Shown in pieces: positions 8,501 to 13,877 of a stretch of DNA of 20,287 nt. The stretch covers positions 1 to 20,287 of the forward strand of contig JAGAFT010000003.1 in the NCBI GenBank assembly GCA_017627975.1, in the 5' to 3' direction. Made by a program: the position numbers and the translations under genes. Position 1 is the first letter of the stretch. Every line of letters starts with the position of its first letter. This DNA is from Oscillospiraceae bacterium (GTDB lineage Bacteria > Bacillota_A > Clostridia > Oscillospirales > Oscillospiraceae). The notes under the pieces were generated by a model, which saw only the letters and a program-made list of their open reading frames with translations, had not been told where the DNA came from and made no database searches.

Positions 8501-9069
8501 GCAGAAACATCAATGTCCTCGTCATGGACAATGAGCTCTACGCCAACACCGGCGGACAGGCCTCCAAGGCCACCCCGACCGGCGCCTCGGTGCAGTTCGC
8601 CGCGGCCGGCAAGGGAACGCCGAAGAAGGATCTCGGCCTTATCCTCTCCACCTATGGCTATGTCTATGTGGCCCAGGTCTCCATCGGCGGCAACCCCGAG
8701 CACCTGATCAAGTGCCTGAAGGAAGCGGCGGCCTACGACGGACCCTCCATCGTCATTGCCTACGCCCCCTGCATCAACCACGGCCTCTCCAAGGGCATGG
8801 CCAAGTCCATCGACGAGGGCAAGGCGGCGGTGGAATGCGGCTTCTGGCCTCTGTTCCGCTATAACCCGGACAATGAAAAAGAAGGCAAGAACCCCTTCTC
8901 CCTGGATTCCGGTGAGCCCAACGGCAAGCTGCGAGAGTATATGATGGGCGAAAACCGCTTCGCCTCCCTGACGCGCACCTTCCCGGACCGCGCCGAGCAG
9001 CTCTTCGCCGAGGCGGAGGAATTCACCGCCCGCCGCTACGCCAAGTACAGAAGGCTGGCCGGTGAATAA
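5551..9069 (+). CDS. nifJ: Pyruvate:ferredoxin (flavodoxin) oxidoreductase, single-chain
   Basis: At 1172 residues this is a full-length homodimeric-type PFOR, which cleaves pyruvate with CoA to acetyl-CoA, CO2 and reduced ferredoxin in the cytoplasm. All parts are present. Domain I carries YPITPSSPM at residues 30-38. Two ferredoxin-type 4Fe-4S motifs follow: CIGCNRCSLVCP (691-702) and CQGCGSCANVCP (747-758). The proximal cluster ligands are CPGCGE (C813, C816), C841 in ATGCSQ and C1074 in APCINHG. The thiamine-diphosphate motif is GDGWAYDIG (965-973) with MDNELYANTGGQ after it. AAGGAG lies 9 nt before the ATG. The gene has an extended -10 promoter and a strong terminator, so it looks monocistronic. 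It is a central enzyme of clostridial fermentation and would supply acetyl-CoA for AdhE. Confidence 0.97.
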   Translation: MSDKKVFKSMDGNEAASYISYAFTETAAIYPITPSSPMATHVDEWAANGMKNIFGTQVRIVEMQAEAGACGALQGMLEAGSLASTYTSSQGLMLMIPPMYRIAGLQLPAVMHVAARSVGTHSISIFGDHSDVMACRQTGWAQLASSSVQECMDMGAVAHLSAIKGHLPVQHFFDGFRTSHEIQKIEVLDFDDMAKLVDRAELKKFRNRALNPEHPSIRHTGENDDTFFQHRETVNPAYDAFPVIVEEYMERISELTGREYKLFNYFGDPEAERVIVAMGSVSDTVREVVDYLTERGEKVGFIQVHLYRPFSLKHFAAAIPASCRILTVLDRTKEPGSLGEPLFEDVSTAVLEAGLHLPVLGGRYGLSSKDTTPAQIKAVFDNMKTAQKNHFTVGINDDVGFHSLPVGENIVTSGKSIISCKFWGLGSDGTVGANKNSCKIIGDNTDQYVQAYFQYDSKKSGGLTRSHLRFGHEPILSTYYVTMADFVACHKQSYMHTYDIVNEVKPGGIFLLNTRWKGEQLVHNLPNRAKRLLAERKINFYTIDATDIAAEIGLGNRTSTVLQAAFFKLSGVLPIDEAEKYMKDAAVKTFSRKGEKIVNMNLAAIERGLTDAVKIDIPAEWAELQDEEKTADEKLPEFVREILIPMNRAEGDLLPVSAFQKYTDGIMPTDTARFEKRGVADNVPVWDADKCIGCNRCSLVCPHAAIRPFLFTEEEAAAAPETCVTKKAVGKGFEGLRYRIQVDVLDCQGCGSCANVCPSKEKALKMVPLDDVLDEQANWDHCLSLPEKANPMSRFSAKGSQYEQPLYEFSGACPGCGETPYIKLLTQLFGDRLYVANATGCSQAYGFYTPSYPQTVNRRGFGPAFSNSLFENNAEFALGISISAEQMRDQVKMHAQSIVESTADGILKAALEAWLADGDDMDRTAELSDVVRSALAATEEQSEDITFLCERQDALTRKAVWMVGGDGWAYDIGYGGLDHVMATGRNINVLVMDNELYANTGGQASKATPTGASVQFAAAGKGTPKKDLGLILSTYGYVYVAQVSIGGNPEHLIKCLKEAAAYDGPSIVIAYAPCINHGLSKGMAKSIDEGKAAVECGFWPLFRYNPDNEKEGKNPFSLDSGEPNGKLREYMMGENRFASLTRTFPDRAEQLFAEAEEFTARRYAKYRRLAGE

Positions 9070-9116
9070 TCCAGAGCCGGGTCCCGCCTGACAGAGACAA
9101 AAAATCAAGAACAGTG

Positions 9117-9161
9117 AAAGAGCGAAGCGTCCGGAGCTCCTCCGGGCGGCTTCGCTCTTTT
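9117..9161 (+). terminator. Intrinsic terminator of the PFOR gene
   Basis: AAAGAGCGAAGC (9117-9128) pairs perfectly with GCTTCGCTCTTT (9149-9160). A second stem, CCGGAG (9131-9136) with CTCCGG (9140-9145), is nested inside. The plus strand ends in a short T-run (9158-9161). Confidence 0.85.
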
Positions 9162-9205
9162 GGAAACATGGACGGGCCGGCGGCGTGGGGGGAACAATCT
9201 TGCCC

Positions 9206-9234
9206 TTGTCAGACGGTCGGCCGGATGATAGAAT
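9206..9234 (+). promoter_or_regulatory. Promoter for the ybaK-type gene
   Basis: TTGTCA (9206-9211), exactly 17 nt, then TAGAAT (9229-9234), a good housekeeping promoter. The start site would be near 9241, about 52 nt before the ATG. It lies just past the PFOR terminator and so starts a new unit that includes the exonuclease gene. Confidence 0.7.
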
Positions 9235-9292
9235 ACGGCGAAAGACGATCACCGACCGGTGAAGCAACGAGGACGGAAGGGGGAGAAGCACG

Positions 9293-9784
9293 ATGAAAAA
9301 TACCGGAAAAACAAACGTGATGCGGGTCCTGGACAGCCTGAAGATCCCGTATGTCAGCCACTTTTATGAAGAGGACGCAAGTCTCAGCGGCGTAGAGGTC
9401 GCCCAACTCCTGGGGGAGGAGTTCGACCGGGTGTTCAAGACGCTGGTGACGGAGGGAAAGAGCGGACAGCACTATGTGTTTGTCATCCCGGTGCGGGAGG
9501 AGCTCGACCTGAAGAAGGCGGCAAAGGTCTCCGGCGAGAAGGCCATCGTCATGATCAAGCAGAAGGAGCTGCTTCCTCTGACCGGTTACATTCACGGCGG
9601 CTGTTCCCCGATCGGCATGAAGAAGCCGTTTCCGTCTTTTCTGGACGAGACGGCGGAGCTGTTCGACACGGTCTGTGTCAGCGCCGGAAAGGTCGGGGCC
9701 CAGGTGGAGCTGAGTCCGCAGGACCTGATCCGGGCGGCGGAGCTCACCACGGCAGATCTGGTCACGGATGACAGGGGCGCCTGA
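9293..9784 (+). CDS. ybaK: Cys-tRNA(Pro) deacylase, YbaK/EbsC family
   Basis: A 163-residue single-domain protein, the usual length for the YbaK/EbsC branch of the trans-editing INS superfamily. These enzymes hydrolyse Cys-tRNA(Pro), formed when prolyl-tRNA synthetase mischarges cysteine. K49 in RVFKTLV matches the conserved substrate-positioning lysine of YbaK. The block GYIHGGCSPIGMKK (98-111) and the FDTVCVSAGKVGAQVEL stretch are typical of the family. The start follows AAGGGGGAG. The family is secure; the exact tRNA specificity is inferred. It has its own promoter and is followed 48 nt later by an exonuclease gene, probably in the same transcript. Confidence 0.92.
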   Translation: MKNTGKTNVMRVLDSLKIPYVSHFYEEDASLSGVEVAQLLGEEFDRVFKTLVTEGKSGQHYVFVIPVREELDLKKAAKVSGEKAIVMIKQKELLPLTGYIHGGCSPIGMKKPFPSFLDETAELFDTVCVSAGKVGAQVELSPQDLIRAAELTTADLVTDDRGA

Positions 9785-9786
9785 AC

Positions 9787-9836
9787 AAAGGAGAAAGGAA
9801 AGCCCGGTCGCAAGACCGGGCATGAAGACGATATGA
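9787..9836 (+). promoter_or_regulatory. Structured ribosome-binding region of the exonuclease gene
   Basis: AAAGGAG (9787-9793) and AAAGGAAAG (9794-9802) are strong Shine-Dalgarno-like runs, but lie 30-40 nt before the exonuclease ATG at 9833. Between them is a perfect 8-bp hairpin, GCCCGGTC (9802-9809) and GACCGGGC (9814-9821), closed by a GCAA (GNRA) tetraloop. Folding it would bring the purine run to about 13 nt from the ATG. A five-codon frame MKTI-stop (9822-9836) overlaps the ATG as ATGA. Confidence 0.6.
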
Positions 9837-10618
9837 CGCTGGAAGAAGCAAAGAGACAGATTCCGCCGGGACGCTACCGGCACTTTAAGGGAAAGGAATA
9901 CGAAGTGCTGGACATTGCACGGCACTCCGAGACCGAGGAGCCGATGGTGGTGTATCGCGCCCTCTACGGAGCACACGGGCTCTGGGTGCGCCCTGCGCAG
10001 ATGTGGCTGGAGACCGTGGAGCGGGACGGATATGTCTTCCGGCGCTTTACCCGCGTCAGCCCCGGCGGACGCTATGCGGCCTTTGACGTGGAAACGCCGA
10101 ACAGCCGGAACGACCGTATGAGCGCCATCGGCGTCACCGTGATCGAGAACGGAGAAATCGCAGAGGAGTTCTATACCCTTGTAAACCCCGAGACGCATTT
10201 CGACTCTTTTAATATCCAGCTCACCGGGATCACGCCGGCGGCCGTCGAGACGGAGCCGACCTTCCCGGAAGTCTGGGAAAAGCTGGAGAAGCTGTTCTCG
10301 AACGCCGTTCTTGTGGCACACAACGCCACCTTCGACCTGGGGGTGCTGGCCAAGTGCCTCCGCGCCTATGACATTCCCTGGCAGACAAGGGTGAAGTACG
10401 CCTGTACGGTGCGCATGAGCCGTCAGATGCATCCGGAGACGGAAAATCACCGGCTCAACACCATGTGCGAGTGCCTTGGCATTGCGCTGGATCACCACCA
10501 CGCCGGCAGCGACAGCCATGCCTGCGGGGAAATCCTGCGCCGGTATCTGGATGAAGGAATCGAGATGGATCGCTTCATCCGGACCTATGACCTTCAGACC
10601 GGAAGGACATTGCGTTAG
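9833..10618 (+). CDS. DUF1653 domain fused to a DnaQ-like DEDDh 3'-5' exonuclease
   Basis: A 261-residue protein of two domains. Residues 11-72 are a DUF1653-type module (PPGRYRHFKGKEYEVL through WLETVERDGYVFRRF), a small domain of unknown role. Residues 80-245 are a DnaQ-fold exonuclease with all motifs: Exo I FDVET (D85, E87), Exo II HNATFD (D168), and the Exo III HxxxD form HHAGSD (H223, D227). It would remove nucleotides from 3' ends of DNA or RNA in the cytoplasm using two metal ions; the substrate is not known. The ATG at 9833 is chosen because the DUF1653 domain begins right after it, although the Shine-Dalgarno run is distant and separated by a hairpin. The 3' end overlaps the end of the opposing DUF362 gene. 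Confidence 0.87.
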   Translation: MTLEEAKRQIPPGRYRHFKGKEYEVLDIARHSETEEPMVVYRALYGAHGLWVRPAQMWLETVERDGYVFRRFTRVSPGGRYAAFDVETPNSRNDRMSAIGVTVIENGEIAEEFYTLVNPETHFDSFNIQLTGITPAAVETEPTFPEVWEKLEKLFSNAVLVAHNATFDLGVLAKCLRAYDIPWQTRVKYACTVRMSRQMHPETENHRLNTMCECLGIALDHHHAGSDSHACGEILRRYLDEGIEMDRFIRTYDLQTGRTLR

Positions 10619-11571
10619 TCGGCGGCCTTTGTGATGTCCACCAGCGTATAGCTGCGGCTGCCGAACCCGATCTCGTCCGCGTGGTCGAGCGTATGGAGAC
10701 CGGCAAGCTCGTCAATACGGTGCAGAAGCTTCTCGTTTCCGTCCGCATCCCATACAAGATCCAGACAGGCCTGATCCAGCGCAACCGGGTCGGTGGAGGC
10801 CAGGATGCCGATGTCGTGGATGTCGGGCTCTTCGGGATAGCCGTCGCAGTCACAGTCAATGGAAATCCGGTTCATGACGTTGATGAAGACCACCTGATCA
10901 CCCAGGTAGTCGCAGACGCCCTTGGCGGCCTCGGCCATGGCTTCAAGAAACTCAAGATGCAGCTCGTCATGCCAGTGGGTGTCGCTGGTTCCGCCGGAAT
11001 GAATGCGGACTTTCCCCATGGCGGAAGCCAGACCGATGGAGGCGTTCTTGATGGCGCCGCCGTAACCGGCCATGGCGTGCCCTTTGAAATGGGACAGCAC
11101 AATGTAGGAGCCGTAGTCGGAGAAGTGCTCGCCTACGAGGTCGCCGGTCAGGCGTTTACCGCCGGTGACCGGGATCTCCATGCTGCCGTATTCATCCAGA
11201 ATCTGAAAGTCTGCGATGTCGGTGAAGCCGTGATCCTCGGCAACCTGGTAATGCTCGGCGGTCGCCGCACGGGAGCCGCCGTAGGCTGTGTTGCACTCGA
11301 CAATCGTTCCGTCGACCAGATGTACCAGATCGGCGATCAGCTCGGGCCGCAGATAGTTGCTATAGGGCGGCTCGCCGGTGGAAAGCTTTACCGCCACGGG
11401 GCCGACGGGCTTCCAGTTCAGCGCTTCATAGACCGCGACAAGACCCTCCGGAGAGATGTCGTCCGTAAAATAGACGACAGGCTTCTCCGGTTCTTCCGCA
11501 TACGCCATCCCTCCGGCGAGAACGCCTAGGACAAGGCACAGTGCCGTCAGCAGAGAAAGTGTTTTCTTCAT
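10615..11571 (-). CDS. Exported DUF362-family protein lacking the ferredoxin insert
   Basis: A 318-residue protein with a clear Sec signal peptide: a KK pair, a hydrophobic core at residues 5-20, and a likely cut after AYA at 25. There is no lipobox. The mature part has DUF362 hallmarks: SHFKGHAMAGYGGAIKNASI (160-179), MGKVRIHSGG, and DCDCDGYPEEPD (239-250) followed by IGILASTDPVALDQACLDLV. Related clostridial DUF362 proteins usually carry two CxxCxxC ferredoxin motifs between the first and second blocks. Here this stretch is only about 50 residues and has none, but contains a histidine cluster H191, H199, H201, H205. The function of the family is unknown. The start follows GGAGG with 8-nt spacing. 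It is the last gene after a permease, 30 nt away, and ends tail-to-tail with the exonuclease gene. Confidence 0.82.
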   Translation of the reverse strand: MKKTLSLLTALCLVLGVLAGGMAYAEEPEKPVVYFTDDISPEGLVAVYEALNWKPVGPVAVKLSTGEPPYSNYLRPELIADLVHLVDGTIVECNTAYGGSRAATAEHYQVAEDHGFTDIADFQILDEYGSMEIPVTGGKRLTGDLVGEHFSDYGSYIVLSHFKGHAMAGYGGAIKNASIGLASAMGKVRIHSGGTSDTHWHDELHLEFLEAMAEAAKGVCDYLGDQVVFINVMNRISIDCDCDGYPEEPDIHDIGILASTDPVALDQACLDLVWDADGNEKLLHRIDELAGLHTLDHADEIGFGSRSYTLVDITKAAD

Positions 11572-11601
11572 GCATGGATCCTCCTTTTTTACAGATACGG
11601 A

Positions 11602-12519
11602 TTACAGAATCAGATTGACCGAGATGCCGGTCAGCAGGGAAAAGACAAGGACAAAAGCCCAGTAGAGCAGGAAATGCTTCATCCCAAGCACGATTTTCAG
11701 CGCTCCGAGATTCGTAATCTTGGTGGCCGGACCGGTGAGCATGAAGGCTGCCGCGCTGCCGATGCTCATCCCTTCCCAAAGCCACTCCCGCAGAAGCGGG
11801 ATCGTCCCGCCGCCGCAGGCATAGAGCGGTACGCCGATGGTCGCGGCCATCAGAACGCCCCAGGCCTCGTTGCCGCCGAACAGCGCGACCATGCGCTCCT
11901 GCGGCACATAGCGCTGAAAGAGGGCGGAGAGCAGGACGCCGAACAGAAAATACGGCCCCGTCGCCCGGATGTTGCGGCCCACATTCAACAGATAGCGGAT
12001 CAGAAGATTGGGGTGCGTGTCGTGACCGGCGCGTTCCTCAAAACCGGAGAAATCAAAAAAGCTCCGGTCCCGATAGAACATGCAGATCAGCAGGCCTGCG
12101 GCGCAGCCGCAGAGAAAGCAGGAGATGATCCGCACCGTAAGCACTTCCGGCCCCAGCGCGGCACTGTAGACGATGAGCTGGGGATTCAGAAGAATCGAAG
12201 CCATCATGAAGGCCGCCAGCCAGTCATGGCGCATCCCCTGTCGGGAAAAGGACGCGGCAATGGGAATGGTCCCATACATGCACAGCGGTGAGGCGATGCC
12301 CAGCAGGCAGGCGGGAACGATCCCGAAGACGCCCCATTTTTTCCCCTGCATCCGGCGGAAAAGATTGTGGATTCCATCTTTGGCGAAAACAGAAATGAAG
12401 GAGCCGATGGCAATACCCAGAACCCAGTACCAGAAGATCTGCCGGAGCTGAAGCTCGGAGTAGTAACGGAGATAGATAAATTCGCGCCGAAGAATATGAA
12501 ATAGTTCGCTCATGGACAT
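11602..12519 (-). CDS. Predicted permease, ArsP/DUF318 family
   Basis: A 305-residue membrane protein with about eight hydrophobic segments in two halves, resembling the ArsP_1/DUF318 permease family. Family-type signatures are the internal repeat motifs CMYGTIPIA (about residues 79-87) and GVPLYACGGGTIPLL, plus LLNPQLIVYS and MLTGPATKITNLGALK. Some members export organoarsenicals or other thiol-reactive compounds, but most are uncharacterised and the substrate here is unknown. The ATG at 12519 has GGGA six to eight nt upstream; a second ATG two codons later (12513) is also possible. That Shine-Dalgarno lies in the arm of a hairpin. The gene is 36 nt after the diguanylate cyclase and 30 nt before the DUF362 gene, indicating one operon. 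Confidence 0.78.
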   Translation of the reverse strand: MSMSELFHILRREFIYLRYYSELQLRQIFWYWVLGIAIGSFISVFAKDGIHNLFRRMQGKKWGVFGIVPACLLGIASPLCMYGTIPIAASFSRQGMRHDWLAAFMMASILLNPQLIVYSAALGPEVLTVRIISCFLCGCAAGLLICMFYRDRSFFDFSGFEERAGHDTHPNLLIRYLLNVGRNIRATGPYFLFGVLLSALFQRYVPQERMVALFGGNEAWGVLMAATIGVPLYACGGGTIPLLREWLWEGMSIGSAAAFMLTGPATKITNLGALKIVLGMKHFLLYWAFVLVFSLLTGISVNLIL

Positions 12520-12525
12520 CTTTCT

Positions 12526-12546
12526 TTCCCGCCATTTTGGCGGGAA
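12526..12546 (-). promoter_or_regulatory. Hairpin covering the permease Shine-Dalgarno
   Basis: TTCCCGCC and GGCGGGAA form a perfect 8-bp stem with a 5-nt loop between the diguanylate cyclase stop and the permease start. On the minus-strand mRNA the 3' arm contains the GGCGGGA that would act as Shine-Dalgarno, so pairing could hide it. No T-run follows in the direction of transcription. Confidence 0.5.
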
Positions 12547-12555
12547 TCCTTTTTA

Positions 12556-13722
12556 TTACCTGTCCGACCGATTCGGATCCGTGCGGCGGGATCGCCTGTC
12601 ATGCCCGCTTTCCCGATAATACGCGGCTTTTCTGGCATACATGGCGTGGTCCGCCTCGATGACGAGCTTTTCAACCGTGATCCCCGGATGCTCGCCGACA
12701 AGGGCATAGCCGGCGGCCAGGTTCAGACTTTTGACCAGAGTTCCGGTCCAGGAGGCGGTTTCCCGTTCCAGGCGGAGCAAAGCCGCGTCGGCCTGCAGCT
12801 TTTCCATTCGGGTCAGGACGATAAACTCATCACCGCCGGTTCTGAAGCATTCGCCGCCGGTGAAAACCTTCGCAATGCAGCGGGCGGCACCGGTGATGAG
12901 CTCATCTCCCGCCTCGTGGCCGATGGTATCATTGACGGTTTTCAGCCCGTTGATGTCAATGGAAAACGCGGCCAGATCACCCGGAATCTCAGCGGGATCC
13001 GTGTAACGCTCCAGGGCTTTCATGTATGCGTGGCGGCTGAGCACACCGGTGAGGGCATCCGTCATGAGCTGGGTATACTGGTGCCGGATATGCTCATCGG
13101 CGTGCATCTGGTAGAATTCCGAGTAATGGATAAACATCAGCGTAACGCCCATCGTCAGCGCGATATACGCGGTCCGGTACTCACTGCCCAGCAGCTCCTG
13201 GATGCCGATGCCGACGATCACGAGAAACAGAACGGAATAGAGAGAAACGCGGTTTTGCCTGCGATAGGACCTTCCGTAAGACAGAAACTGAGCGGCCATC
13301 AGGATGATTACCAGAAGATAGACAAGGATATAAACCGTATAGAGCGGGCCGTGGGAATAATGGTTCTGATCGTCAATCACAATCATCCAGCGATTGAAGC
13401 AGGCCACAATCTGGAAAAGTGTGTTGGCGGCAAGCACGGCGATCAGGGCTTTGTGCCACCGATTGTGAAGCTTCATCTGCGACGCGAGGGCGCCCCCCGC
13501 CAGCGGCGTGAGAACATAGTCGGCACATTTCACCCCGGCCAGGACCCATTTCGGAATGCTTTCCTTGCCGTTTAACTGTATTCCGGTCCATTCGGCAAGC
13601 GCGGCAAGCGCAATAATCCCATAGGTGAGATAGAAGTGCCGCTTATCCTCTTTCGGGATCCAGCTGTTTTCCCAGAGCAGGATGCAGAGTACACCCAATG
13701 CCATCCAGGAAAGGATGATCAA
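12556..13722 (-). CDS. Membrane-bound diguanylate cyclase (GGDEF)
   Basis: A protein of about 388 residues. The first 200 hold some six or seven hydrophobic helices with no recognisable sensor name. The GGDEF domain spans about 215-375, with DALTGVLSR (222-230), DINGLKTVNDTIGHEAGD (256-273) and an intact GGDEF (296-300). It would make cyclic di-GMP from two GTP at the inner membrane. The inhibitory RxxD site expected at 287-290 reads FTGG, so product feedback at that site is probably absent. Coordinates use a TTG at 13722, but no Shine-Dalgarno is near it. AGGAGG at 13754-13759 is instead 8 nt from an in-frame ATT at 13741-13743, which would add seven residues (see findings). It heads a probable three-gene operon. 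Confidence 0.88.
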   Translation of the reverse strand: MIILSWMALGVLCILLWENSWIPKEDKRHFYLTYGIIALAALAEWTGIQLNGKESIPKWVLAGVKCADYVLTPLAGGALASQMKLHNRWHKALIAVLAANTLFQIVACFNRWMIVIDDQNHYSHGPLYTVYILVYLLVIILMAAQFLSYGRSYRRQNRVSLYSVLFLVIVGIGIQELLGSEYRTAYIALTMGVTLMFIHYSEFYQMHADEHIRHQYTQLMTDALTGVLSRHAYMKALERYTDPAEIPGDLAAFSIDINGLKTVNDTIGHEAGDELITGAARCIAKVFTGGECFRTGGDEFIVLTRMEKLQADAALLRLERETASWTGTLVKSLNLAAGYALVGEHPGITVEKLVIEADHAMYARKAAYYRESGHDRRSRRTDPNRSDR

Positions 13723-13749
13723 TACTGTATAGTAGCTTAGAATACCGGC

Positions 13750-13759
13750 TCCCTCCTCT
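13750..13759 (-). promoter_or_regulatory. Strong ribosome-binding site upstream of the GGDEF gene
   Basis: The minus strand reads GAGGAGGGAG here. The spacing from AGGAGG to the in-frame ATT (13743-13741) is 8 nt, the optimum, while the first conventional start, TTG at 13722, is 29 nt away. An in-frame TGA at 13759-13761 limits how far the frame can extend. Confidence 0.6.
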
Positions 13760-13843
13760 CAGGATTAACGCGGCGGACGCTTACCTCCTATAGCTGACAT
13801 GCACTTCCTGTATCATAGATGTTGCGCTTCGCGCTTCGGACGG

Positions 13844-13859
13844 CGCAGGAAACCCTGCG
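13844..13859. other. GC hairpin downstream of the AGCS symporter gene
   Basis: CGCAGG (13844-13849) and CCTGCG (13854-13859) form a 6-bp stem with a 4-nt loop just after the symporter stop. No T-run follows on the minus strand, so it is not a typical terminator. I see no convincing promoter in the rest of this gap up to the GGDEF gene; TATGAT at 13812-13817 (minus) lacks a -35 box. Read-through from the symporter is possible. Confidence 0.35.
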
Positions 13860-13877
13860 GCTTCCGCCGGGCGCGCT

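Noticed and set aside
6979..9291. Long minus-strand open frame (770 codons) opposite the PFOR gene
   Set aside because: Codon-bias shadow of a GC-rich conserved gene; no recognisable domain, and it runs through the terminator and promoter region.
11426..11575. Alternative ATG just upstream of the DUF362 start in another frame
   Set aside because: It yields a short Arg-rich product with no homology feel, while the chosen frame has an ideal signal peptide and Shine-Dalgarno spacing.
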